DNA of 64,000 nt from Deferrivibrio essentukiensis (lineage in GTDB: Bacteria > Chrysiogenota > Deferribacteres > Deferribacterales > Deferrivibrionaceae). The DNA is taken from the NCBI RefSeq assembly GCF_020480685.1, contig NZ_JAJAFU010000002.1, positions 62,001-126,000 of the forward strand. The letters run 5' to 3'. The number at the start of each line of letters is the position of its first letter. Within the stretch, counting starts at the first letter, position 1. The translations under genes were made by a program, and so were the position numbers. The notes beneath the pieces are model-generated. The model saw only the letters and a program-made list of their open reading frames with translations, made no database searches and was not told the origin of the DNA. Positions 30,339-38,924 of this stretch are shown here, piece after piece.

Positions 30339-31637
30339 TTATTGTAAATTATATTCTTTTAATTTTCGATAAAGTGTTGATCTGTCAATCTGTAAAATAG
30401 CAGCAGTTTTTACTTTATCATAATTATTTTTCCTAAGTACATTCATTATGTGGCGTTTTTCAATATCTGAAAGACTCAATTCTTTTTCTTCGTGTCCAAA
30501 TGTTTTTTCTGTAATTATTGAAGTACCGGTGATAGTGCATTCATTACTTTCGATTATCATTGCCCGTTCTATAATATTTGACAATTCTCTTACATTACCC
30601 GGATAATCATATGACAAAAGCTTACTCCTTGCCTTTTCTTCAATGTCTATAATTGTTGGGTTTAAACTTTTAAATTTTTTAATAAAGAAATATGCCAGTG
30701 GCAATATATCCTCTTTTCTCTCTCTTAAAGGTGGTATTTTTATTTTAACTACACTAATCCTATAATATAAATCATCTCTAAAACCACCATTTTTAACTAA
30801 CGTGTTCAAGTCCTTATTAGTGGCGGTAATCAGCCTTATGTCACTTTTTTCAATACCCTCCGAACCCAAAGGGTAAAAAGTTTTAGTTTCAATAAACCTT
30901 AAAAGTTTAGACTGAATAGGAAGAGGTATTTCACTTATTTCATCTAAAAATAATGTACCTCCATTTGCGACAGAAATAAGACCTCGCTTATTTCTATCAG
31001 CGCCTGTAAACGCTCCTCTTTTAAAACCAAACAATTCACTTTCAAAAATGTTTTCCTGAAAATTTGCACAATTAATCGAAATTATAGAATTATTATTTCT
31101 TGAGCTATTTTCATGAACAAATCTAGCAACAAGGTCTTTCCCTGTTCCACTCTCCCCTTCGATTAAAATATTAGAATCTGTTTTGGCTGCTTTCTGTGCA
31201 AAAGCAAGTAGTTGTGACATAACACTTGAGTTATACACAATGTTTACTTTATTGGCCTCCAAAAGAATTCGTTCTTTTATATTTATTGTTTCTGAAATTT
31301 GAGATAATTTTAGCTTTAGTACTTCTATATCAACAGGCTTAAGCAAATAATCATAAGCGCCCGACTTAATGGCATCAACTGCTTCCTCAACGGTACCATA
31401 TCCGGTTATTAACATTACATGTATATCACCTGATATCTCTTTTATTTTTTTTAATAAATCAAGTCCATTAATTTTAGGCAACTTTATATCCGATATTACC
31501 ACATCAACAAACTCGTTTTCCAGATGGTTTAATGCCATCTCAGGGTCTGTAGTCCCATAAACGTCATAATTATTCTGAAGACTCCTTACTAACGTATTGT
31601 TTAATACTTTATTATCTTCAATTACCAAAACTTTCAT
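30339..31637 (-). CDS. NtrC-family sigma-54 response regulator
   Basis: 432 residues from the ATG at 31637. It has three parts. The receiver domain (1-120) has the acidic pair in VIEDN and the phospho-Asp in VVISDIKLPKINGLDLL. The AAA+ domain (about 140-375) has Walker A GESGTGKD, the sigma-54 contact loop GAFTGA and FLDEISEIPL. A Fis-type helix-turn-helix (TAAILQIDRSTLYRKLKEY) closes the protein. Phosphorylation by the overlapping kinase should let it activate sigma-54 promoters. The best candidate target is the multiheme cytochrome next door. The start overlaps the kinase end by 20 bases. Confidence 0.95.
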   Translation of the reverse strand: MKVLVIEDNKVLNNTLVRSLQNNYDVYGTTDPEMALNHLENEFVDVVISDIKLPKINGLDLLKKIKEISGDIHVMLITGYGTVEEAVDAIKSGAYDYLLKPVDIEVLKLKLSQISETINIKERILLEANKVNIVYNSSVMSQLLAFAQKAAKTDSNILIEGESGTGKDLVARFVHENSSRNNNSIISINCANFQENIFESELFGFKRGAFTGADRNKRGLISVANGGTLFLDEISEIPLPIQSKLLRFIETKTFYPLGSEGIEKSDIRLITATNKDLNTLVKNGGFRDDLYYRISVVKIKIPPLRERKEDILPLAYFFIKKFKSLNPTIIDIEEKARSKLLSYDYPGNVRELSNIIERAMIIESNECTITGTSIITEKTFGHEEKELSLSDIEKRHIMNVLRKNNYDKVKTAAILQIDRSTLYRKLKEYNLQ

Positions 31638-33468
31638 ATTTATCAAACCTCAAAACAAATTCCGTCCATTCACCCTTTTTGGATTTTACTTCAATTTTTC
31701 CATTATGATCAGATACAATTTTGTGTACAAGACTCAACCCCAAACCCATACTTTTTTGTGGATTTTTTGTAGTATAAAATGGGACGAAGATATTGTTTAT
31801 CGTTTCCTCGTCCATACCTCTTCCTTTATCCCTTATAATTATACAGACCTTATTATCTTTTTCAAAAACTTTTATAGATATTCTACATTCAGAATCGCAT
31901 GCTTCAATTGCATTTAATAAAATATTAAACACTACTTGACTCAGCAAAACGCTATTACCTAAAATATTACAATCCACCAAGCTTGATTCTATAACTAAGT
32001 TATTAAAAATATTCTTGAAATATAATATATTACTTTCTATGACCTCTCTTATATTTACCACATCATTTATGTGCACTTTATTTTGAGGATCAAGTAATTT
32101 TAAATTTCTTATAATAGACACGCATCTTTTGGCCTCATTCTTTATATCGGTAATATCATTCATGTTTACCTTATCATTTTTACTTTCTTCTATCAGAATA
32201 TCGCACAACAAAATAATTGAATTTAAAGGTGTGTTTAATTCGTGACTGATACCTGCAGACAAAAGTCCAATAGAGCTTAATCTATTTAAAAGCTCAATTT
32301 TTTTTTGTCTTTCCTCTATTTCCAAAATATATTTTTGCAGTGCACTAACCATTTCATAAATATTTTTCATTATTTCTTTTAGTTCATTATCCATTTTTGC
32401 TTCATCAACCTTGTAACTAAAATCTCCTTTCCCATAAGCATTAAGTGCCAACTTTATTTCATTTAATGGTTTAAAAAAGCTCTCGGTAAAAAATATGGAA
32501 ACAAAAAGACTTAAAAATACGGAAACAATAAATATTGACAGTAAGTTTTTTTTAAGAACTTCAAGTACACTTAAATAATAATTGGAATAGAGAGTATTGC
32601 ATATTACCCATTTTCGTGCCTTGTCTTTGTAAGGATAAACTGATGCAAATGCAAAAATATCTTCATTGATCTTAAATATACCAAAATCATCCTTCAGTTT
32701 ATCAAACATCTCTTTTCCATAAATATTTTGAAAATAATAACTTGTATTATACTGATTAGCAAATTCGTAACTTTTATCTCTATGAAACAAAAATATACCG
32801 TTTCTTTCTTTATTCATATTATTTACTTCAACCAGAAAAGCCACGCCGGTATCTTTTTTAAATCTACTAACAAACTGGCCTATTTTCAATCCCCAAAAAT
32901 TAACAATCAAATATCCAGCTTTGTTATTGTTAGACATTATTGGCACAACAGCTCTAACCATAGCAGGACAAAAATTAACGGTTTCAGGTAACTTACCCCT
33001 TTCAAAATTGGAAAGTATTATTTCTGAGGAATTATCTGCAACCGCTTCTTTGAAAAAGTCTTTTTCAGACAAACTAATTCCTTTATAATTGTTGACTTTT
33101 GACAAGACCTCCCCTTCCCTCACAAAAACCATAATCTGACCTTGTAAATCTGTTATACGTAGTGCCTGAATAACAGGAAGTTTAGAATATATTTCCAAAA
33201 ACTTTTCCTCAAGCTTTTCTTTAATGTTAGCATCGTAATCTTCTAAAAACTTTTCAACCAAATAATCTCGGCTAATATTGTAGCTAATATCTTTGATATA
33301 TCTTAAAAATTCCTCAATGGAGCTTTTCGAGTTTGCAGTAATCGTTTCTGCCTGATTCATAACTTCTAACAACAAAATTTGCTTGCTTTGATAATAGTTG
33401 ATTGTTGTCAGAACAGTTAAAATAACAGTCACTAATATCAGTATGTGAATGGTAAGCTTAACCTTCAT
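31618..33468 (-). CDS. membrane sensor histidine kinase
   Basis: 616 residues from the ATG at 33468 (AAGGT ahead); 13 further upstream codons are less likely. It has a membrane helix (about 6-25), a large periplasmic sensor (about 26-310) that looks like a double-Cache fold, a second helix (about 312-332) and a HAMP-like linker. The HisKA domain has GISHELNTPLNS with the phosphorylated His, and the ATPase domain has the N, G1 (DKGRGMDEE) and G2 (GLGLSLVHKIV) boxes. Cache sensors usually bind small organic or amino acids; the ligand here is unknown. It is paired with the NtrC-type regulator that overlaps it. Confidence 0.92.
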   Translation of the reverse strand: MKVKLTIHILILVTVILTVLTTINYYQSKQILLLEVMNQAETITANSKSSIEEFLRYIKDISYNISRDYLVEKFLEDYDANIKEKLEEKFLEIYSKLPVIQALRITDLQGQIMVFVREGEVLSKVNNYKGISLSEKDFFKEAVADNSSEIILSNFERGKLPETVNFCPAMVRAVVPIMSNNNKAGYLIVNFWGLKIGQFVSRFKKDTGVAFLVEVNNMNKERNGIFLFHRDKSYEFANQYNTSYYFQNIYGKEMFDKLKDDFGIFKINEDIFAFASVYPYKDKARKWVICNTLYSNYYLSVLEVLKKNLLSIFIVSVFLSLFVSIFFTESFFKPLNEIKLALNAYGKGDFSYKVDEAKMDNELKEIMKNIYEMVSALQKYILEIEERQKKIELLNRLSSIGLLSAGISHELNTPLNSIILLCDILIEESKNDKVNMNDITDIKNEAKRCVSIIRNLKLLDPQNKVHINDVVNIREVIESNILYFKNIFNNLVIESSLVDCNILGNSVLLSQVVFNILLNAIEACDSECRISIKVFEKDNKVCIIIRDKGRGMDEETINNIFVPFYTTKNPQKSMGLGLSLVHKIVSDHNGKIEVKSKKGEWTEFVLRFDKYESFGN

Positions 33469-33588
33469 CTTATAATTTACCTTAATATAAAAGATATCTA
33501 ATATCAAATACTTTATACCAAGACATCAAAAAGTTAACTCTATTAAACTTTATTTGGAAAAATAAGTGGAACTTTTCAAAAAGTAAAA

Positions 33589-34272
33589 TTAGTTCCTAAC
33601 GAATGCGCTAACATACTTCTTTAGTATTTTTTCAGTTTTTGTTAAAGATTCATCGTTTAATTCTGGAATAAATGTTTTATCTAAGCAATTATTTGTATAT
33701 CGCTGCAAATAGATTATATCCAAACTTTCCAAATCCATTTCATCAAAAAAATATCTCACAGACTCTTCTGAGGGCACTTTCCAGACAGTATATCTTAATT
33801 CGAAATCTATATTTGACTTTTTAACCAGGCCAATTGTTTCTTTAAGTGTCCTAAGATCAAATCCACTTCTTGTGATATATTTAAAGTCATCATTATCAAA
33901 ACCTTTAATATCTATCGCAATGTAATCAATTAGCCCTTCATCAATAATATCAGACAGTCTTTTCGGATAAGTCCCATTTGTATCTAACTTTATTGTAAAG
34001 CCATATTCACGCAAAAAGATGAGAAAATCTTTAAGACCTCTGTGCATAAGCGGCTCACCGCCAGTTATTGAAATATTCTTTACTGCACTTTTTGAAAGTT
34101 TATCAATTAGCTCATCACTGCTTAAAAGCGGCTCGGTTTCCAGCACCAAGTGTCTGTTGTGGCAATACCTGCACCGCAAGTTACATCCTGATGTAAATAC
34201 GGTGCAGGCAGCTCTACCTGTAAAATTATTGAGAGATAAAGGCTCAAATCCTGCTATCGGCAAATGAAACAT
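33589..34272 (-). CDS. nrdG: anaerobic ribonucleotide reductase activating protein
   Basis: 227 residues from the ATG at 34272; a longer frame exists but lacks a ribosome site. This is a radical-SAM activase that installs the glycyl radical on NrdD. The cluster motif is CNLRCRYC (about 37-44), followed by ITGGEPLMH (SAM binding). Its start lies in the last 29 bases of the glycyl-radical peptide gene, coupling activase to its substrate. It is longer than E. coli NrdG (154) and resembles the NrdG2 form found in strict anaerobes. Confidence 0.9.
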   Translation of the reverse strand: MFHLPIAGFEPLSLNNFTGRAACTVFTSGCNLRCRYCHNRHLVLETEPLLSSDELIDKLSKSAVKNISITGGEPLMHRGLKDFLIFLREYGFTIKLDTNGTYPKRLSDIIDEGLIDYIAIDIKGFDNDDFKYITRSGFDLRTLKETIGLVKKSNIDFELRYTVWKVPSEESVRYFFDEMDLESLDIIYLQRYTNNCLDKTFIPELNDESLTKTEKILKKYVSAFVRN

Positions 34273-34429
34273 TATACGTTTCTCTATCCTTAAATTCTTC
34301 CTGCTTACTCTCATTCCAATTATCAACAGGCCTATGGTATCCTACCACCCTGCTGTAAACTTCACATTTCGTCCCTTTTACATTTTTTAATTCTTCTTCC
34401 AAAATTTTAATTTTTTCTTGATTGCTCAT
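34244..34429 (-). CDS. stand-alone glycyl-radical peptide of class III RNR
   Basis: 61 residues that match the C-terminal tail of a full-length NrdD. SRVVGYHRPVDNWNESKQ (from residue 26) holds the RVxGY site, with Gly30 as the expected radical carrier. FKDRETYNV follows as in fused enzymes. It has its own strong AGGAGG site six bases ahead, and its ATG overlaps the nrdD stop (ATGA), so this is a real coupled gene and not a sequencing frameshift. Separate small NrdD-tail proteins occur in some anaerobes. It contributes the radical needed for nucleotide reduction. Confidence 0.85.
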   Translation of the reverse strand: MSNQEKIKILEEELKNVKGTKCEVYSRVVGYHRPVDNWNESKQEEFKDRETYNVSFADSRI

Positions 34430-36459
34430 TTATTACCTCCTACTTTTAGTTGTCTGATTTCTGATAAAATTTCATTTGTTTTTTCCTCTTTACATATTGG
34501 ACAATAATGATGCTCCCCTTTTAGATAACCATGAATAGGACAAATAGAAAATGTCGGCGTAATTGTAAAATAAGGGATTTTGTAACTGTAAGCTATCTCT
34601 TTTACAAGCTCTTTTAACGATGCAGTATCATCAACAGATTCACCAATAAATGTATGAAAAACAGTCCCTCCGGTATAAAGCGGCTGTAAATTGTTTTGAT
34701 GTTCAAGAGCAGAAAACAGATCAAGCCTTGAATCCACAGGCAGTTGAGTTGAATTTGTATAATAAGGCTTATTATCACCTGAAGTAAAAATTCTTGGATA
34801 ATACTTTTTGTCCAATTTTGCCAATCTATAGCTCGTCCCTTCAGCAGGAGTCGCTTCAAGGTTGTAAAGCATATCATCCTCTTCCTGAAATTTTATTAAA
34901 TTATCATTCATAAAATTCAACACTTTTGCCGCATATTCTAACCCTTCCTTGCAGTCGATTCCTACCCCTAAGAAATTATATAGTGATTCGTGCATACCGA
35001 TAATACCGATGGTATTGAAATGATTTTTCCAGTATTGCCCCGTATGATTTTTGATACTATCAAGATAAACCTTTGAGTAAGGGTAAAGCCCCATATCGGT
35101 GTATTGCTCCAAAATCTTTCTTTTAATATAAAGGGACTGTCGTGCTATATCCATCAAATGAGATAATCTTTTAAAATAGCCACTTTCATCTTCCGCCAAA
35201 TAACCGATTCTCGATAAATTTATGGTTACAACTCCTATTGAACCGGTGAGAGGATTTGCACCAAAAAGCCCCCCGCCTCTTTTTCTAAGCTCTCTATTAT
35301 CAAGCCTAAGCCTGCAGCACATACTCCTTGCATCTTCAGGTGACATATCACTATTCACAAAGTTTGCAAAATATGGTGTCCCATATCTGCCTGTCATACG
35401 CATCAAATCTGTAACAACCGAATTTTCCCAATCAAACTCTTTTGATATATTGTATGTTGGGATAGGAAATGTAAAAATTCTCCCCTTCGCATCCCCCTTT
35501 GACATCACTTCTATAAATGCTTTGTTGATTAAATTAACCTCACGCTGAAACTCTCCATATTGATATGATGTAACTTCCCCTGCATAAACCACAGCCTCAT
35601 TTTTAAAATTATCAGGGACTGTCAAATCAAAAGTAAGATTTGTAAAAGGTGTCTGAAACCCTACCCTTGTGGGGACATTCAAATTAAAAATGAATTCCTG
35701 AATCCCCTGTTTTACCTCTTCGTAAGAAAGATTGTCAAATGCTACAAACGGAGCCAGCAGTGTATCAAAATTGGCAAATGCCTGTGCACCCGCTGCTTCA
35801 CCCTGAAGGGTATAGAAAAAATTGACTATCTGTCCTAACGCCGTCCTGAAATGCTTTGGCGGTGCACTTTCTACCTTTCCATAGACTCCACCAAATCCCC
35901 TAAAAAGCAAATCTTTTAAATCCCAACCGCAACAGTAAACTGACAAAGAGCCCAAATCGTGTATATGAATATCTCCGTTTACGTGGGCATTTTTTATCTG
36001 CTCAGTGTATATTTTATTGAGCCAATATTTGGCTGTAATAGAAGAAGATATAAAATTATTTAAACCTTGAAGGGAAAATGTGGTATTGCTGTTTTCTTTA
36101 ATTCGCCAATCTGAGCCACTTAAATATTCGTCTAAGATGTTTTCTATTTCACCAAAAGCCTGCCTTAATTCTCTGGCATCTGCTCTCTGTTTTCTATACA
36201 AGATATAAGCCTTTGCAGTTTTGGCATGTCCGTTTTCAATTAGCGTTTTTTCAACAATATCTTGAATATCTTCTACGGTTACCGAACCGATAGTAGAATA
36301 TTTATCTAAAATAATAGACGAAATTTTTTGGGTCAGATTGGCAGCTAACTGTCTGTCTTCACCACCAACTGCTTTGGCAGCCTTAAATATAGCATTTGCT
36401 ATCCTCTCAATATCAAAAGATACAAACCTACCGTCACGCTTAATTACTTTTATACTCAT
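34426..36459 (-). CDS. nrdD: class III ribonucleotide reductase catalytic subunit (no glycyl tail)
   Basis: 677 residues. An ATP-cone (about 3-93, starting KVIKRDGRFVSFD) provides allosteric control. The ten-stranded catalytic domain follows, with HIHDLGSLSVYCCGWDL and the MCCRLRLDN active-site segment. A Cys-rich zinc region (FSICPIHGY, then CPICKEE) closes it. The protein ends about where the RVxGY loop normally begins; that loop is on the next gene. It reduces ribonucleotides to deoxyribonucleotides without oxygen. AGGAG lies seven bases before the ATG. A cobalamin riboswitch controls it, which implies a B12-dependent class II enzyme elsewhere in the genome. Confidence 0.93.
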   Translation of the reverse strand: MSIKVIKRDGRFVSFDIERIANAIFKAAKAVGGEDRQLAANLTQKISSIILDKYSTIGSVTVEDIQDIVEKTLIENGHAKTAKAYILYRKQRADARELRQAFGEIENILDEYLSGSDWRIKENSNTTFSLQGLNNFISSSITAKYWLNKIYTEQIKNAHVNGDIHIHDLGSLSVYCCGWDLKDLLFRGFGGVYGKVESAPPKHFRTALGQIVNFFYTLQGEAAGAQAFANFDTLLAPFVAFDNLSYEEVKQGIQEFIFNLNVPTRVGFQTPFTNLTFDLTVPDNFKNEAVVYAGEVTSYQYGEFQREVNLINKAFIEVMSKGDAKGRIFTFPIPTYNISKEFDWENSVVTDLMRMTGRYGTPYFANFVNSDMSPEDARSMCCRLRLDNRELRKRGGGLFGANPLTGSIGVVTINLSRIGYLAEDESGYFKRLSHLMDIARQSLYIKRKILEQYTDMGLYPYSKVYLDSIKNHTGQYWKNHFNTIGIIGMHESLYNFLGVGIDCKEGLEYAAKVLNFMNDNLIKFQEEDDMLYNLEATPAEGTSYRLAKLDKKYYPRIFTSGDNKPYYTNSTQLPVDSRLDLFSALEHQNNLQPLYTGGTVFHTFIGESVDDTASLKELVKEIAYSYKIPYFTITPTFSICPIHGYLKGEHHYCPICKEEKTNEILSEIRQLKVGGNK

Positions 36460-36500
36460 GAATTGACTCCTAAAGTGATAATTTTTAAATTAGTTTTTGC

Positions 36501-36542
36501 TTAAGAAAAATGTTTGATAATAGAAATAGACAGGCTACTCAT
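36501..36542 (-). CDS. possible 13-residue upstream ORF
   Basis: MSSLSISIIKHFS, starting 42 bases before nrdD. Its GGAGG (36553-36557) is the first ribosome site after the riboswitch, close to the P1 helix. It could couple riboswitch state to nrdD translation, or be incidental. nrdD has its own AGGAG. Confidence 0.35.
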   Translation of the reverse strand: MSSLSISIIKHFS

Positions 36543-36569
36543 GTCACTATCCTCCGTAGTATTATATTT

Positions 36570-36726
36570 TTGAGCTGTGTATCCTGGCTTGCTTTCATCC
36601 TACTTGCCGACCTTCCCACCTCATGTCTAAATTATCTTAAGACACTCGGAAGTGGCCAAATTGGCTTTCGTCCAGCTTACAGTTGCGGGGACAGCGCCGG
36701 ATTTTCACCGGACTTCCACAGCACAT
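36570..36726 (-). ncRNA. cobalamin (B12) riboswitch
   Basis: On the minus strand the core reads GTCCGGTGAAAATCCGG, then GCTGTCCCCGCAACTGTAA (the highly conserved B12 box region), GCCACTT and GGGAAGGTCGGCAAGTA. All are hallmark blocks of the AdoCbl-type element. The P1 ends pair (GCTGTG and CACAGC at 36717-36722 and 36574-36579). It is transcribed from the promoter at 36731-36759 and lies in the leader of nrdD. No U-run terminator hairpin follows, so control is probably translational through the nearby GGAGG. Confidence 0.95.
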
Positions 36727-36730
36727 TTAA

Positions 36731-36759
36731 ATATTACCAGAAGGAGTATAACGTGTCAA
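36731..36759 (-). promoter_or_regulatory. promoter of the B12 riboswitch-nrdD transcript
   Basis: TTGACA (36754-36759), a 17-base spacer and TAATAT (36731-36736), with the start near 36725 at the first base of riboswitch P1. The rest of the 572-base gap between nrdD and amtB holds the small ORF, the riboswitch and the amtB terminator; nothing is evident in 36760-36973. Confidence 0.85.
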
Positions 36760-36973
36760 ATAAAAGTGAGATTTTGAAATATAAATTTGCAAGTTATTAT
36801 AAAGTTATACTTTACACCAATCTGGAGCTGGTATCTTTCCTGAAAAGATTAAATTAACCACCATCTCTTGTTCGATTATTATTGTTAGACATTTTTATAG
36901 ATAAATTGAGCTTTTTATATTTTTTCATAAAAGACAGAATGATGATCAATATACAATTTATTAGTACTAATTA

Positions 36974-37020
36974 AGAAAACTACCCCTGAATACCTACTTA
37001 TGCTAAATATTCAGGGGTAG
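36974..37020 (-). terminator. terminator after amtB
   Basis: A perfect 13-bp stem (CTACCCCTGAATA, 36980-36992, with 37008-37020), loop of 15, followed on the minus strand by TTTTCTTAATT. Confidence 0.85.
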
Positions 37021-37031
37021 TAATTACAATA

Positions 37032-38363
37032 TTATCTAATTAAAGATTTTTGAAACTCAGGATAAGCGTTAGCGCCATGCTCGAAAAAGTCAAGCCCCAT
37101 AATCTCTTCCTCTTCGGTTACTCTGAATTTTATAAAGATATTTAATATCTTTACAACAACATATGTTGAGCCAAATGCCCAAATAAATGCTGCCAAAATA
37201 CCAATAATTTGGCTTATAATTACTGGTTCAAGGGTATGGGTTTCAAAATTGTAATTAAATAATCCTGCTGCAAGTGTGCCCCATGCCCCGTTTACACCGT
37301 GCACCGAAATTGCACCCACAGGGTCATCTACCTTAATCTTATCAAAGAATATAACCGAATAGACTACAAGGATACCTGCCACTATACCTATGATAATTGA
37401 ATAAAAAGGTGTGACATTTGCACATCCTGCAGTAATACCTACAAGCCCTGCCAATGCACCGTTTAATGACATACCGATATCAAACTTTTTATACCTAAAG
37501 TATGTCACAGTCATTGCCGACAACACTGCAGCTGCAGGAGCAAGTGTCGTATTCACTGCAATGAGTGGTAAAGCAGAGTCTGCTGCTGTTTCACTCCCCA
37601 CATTAAATCCGTACCAGCCAAACCACAAGATAAAAACACCAAGTGCCGCCAAAGGGATATTATGGCCTGGAATTACCCTAATCTGGCCTTTATCCCCATA
37701 TTTTCCAATTCTCGGCCCAATGATTATTGCTGCAGCAAGTGATGCCCAACCACCTATGGAATGGACTACTGTGGAGCCTGCAAAGTCTATAAAACCAAGC
37801 TTTTCAAGCCAACCATTTCCGTGAAAAAGACTTCCCCAAGCCCAGCTGCCAAAAACCGGATATATAAGCATTGACATAATAAAACTAAATAGAATGTAAA
37901 ATTTGAAGTTTGCCCTTTCAGCTATAGCACCTGATACAATTGTCGCCGCAGTAGCACAGAATACTACCTGAAATATCCAAAAAGCTAACGTCCAATTATC
38001 CTGCATATCCCAATTTGACAGAAAAAATCCTTCAGTGCCGAAAAAACCTGTTGATGTTGCTCCAAACATTATGGCAAAACCAACCGCCCAAAATCCTATC
38101 GACCCTGCCGCAAAATCCAGTAAATTTTTCATTATAATATTAAGAGCGTTTTTTGATCTGGTAAATCCTGATTCTACCATAGCAAAACCAAGCTGCATAA
38201 AAAATACCATAAAGGCTGCGATTAATGTCCAAAGCCAGTCAGCATTTGTCTGCACCTGCTTGATGGATTCCTCAAGGGACTCAAGAGTAATTATCTTATC
38301 CCCTTCAGCAAAAACGGAAACGGATAAAATCAACAAATATATAACAGTTATAATTATTTTCAT
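37032..38363 (-). CDS. amtB: ammonium transporter
   Basis: 443 residues from the ATG at 38363 (GGAGG six bases ahead). A cleavable N-terminal signal (ending VSVFAE) is followed by about 11 membrane helices. Visible Amt marks include FFMQLGFAMVESGFTRSKN, DFAGSTVVHSIGGWASLAAA (signature with pore His) and AISVHGVNGAWGTLAAGLF. The C-terminal EEEEIMGLDFFEHGANAYPEF is the regulatory tail that GlnK touches. It takes up ammonium, probably under nitrogen limitation. It follows glnK on the same message. Confidence 0.96.
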   Translation of the reverse strand: MKIIITVIYLLILSVSVFAEGDKIITLESLEESIKQVQTNADWLWTLIAAFMVFFMQLGFAMVESGFTRSKNALNIIMKNLLDFAAGSIGFWAVGFAIMFGATSTGFFGTEGFFLSNWDMQDNWTLAFWIFQVVFCATAATIVSGAIAERANFKFYILFSFIMSMLIYPVFGSWAWGSLFHGNGWLEKLGFIDFAGSTVVHSIGGWASLAAAIIIGPRIGKYGDKGQIRVIPGHNIPLAALGVFILWFGWYGFNVGSETAADSALPLIAVNTTLAPAAAVLSAMTVTYFRYKKFDIGMSLNGALAGLVGITAGCANVTPFYSIIIGIVAGILVVYSVIFFDKIKVDDPVGAISVHGVNGAWGTLAAGLFNYNFETHTLEPVIISQIIGILAAFIWAFGSTYVVVKILNIFIKFRVTEEEEIMGLDFFEHGANAYPEFQKSLIR

Positions 38364-38373
38364 GGCAGACCTC

Positions 38374-38775
<402 letters not shown>

Positions 38776-38889
38776 TTATTATTGGATTCTTATGAATTTA
38801 TGCTTAAAGTTTGCACAAATATTTAATTTACTGGTTAAAAAATAATCAAATATAGCGTTTGTTAGAATGAATAGTTTTAAAACTCAACT

Positions 38890-38924
38890 TAAAAAAATCA
38901 GGTAACTCTGTTAAAGCAGTTACC
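38890..38924 (-). terminator. terminator overlapping the end of comM
   Basis: GGTAACT (38901-38907) pairs with AGTTACC (38918-38924), and on the minus strand a T7 run follows within three bases. The stem includes the comM stop codon. Confidence 0.7.

Noticed and set aside
34426-34429. Frameshift error or broken nrdD
   Set aside because: The downstream frame has its own AGGAGG and ATG overlapping the stop, the pattern of a coupled gene.
36510-36857. Plus-strand open frame of 115 codons
   Set aside because: It is the antisense of the cobalamin riboswitch and its promoter; it lacks a ribosome site and protein similarity.
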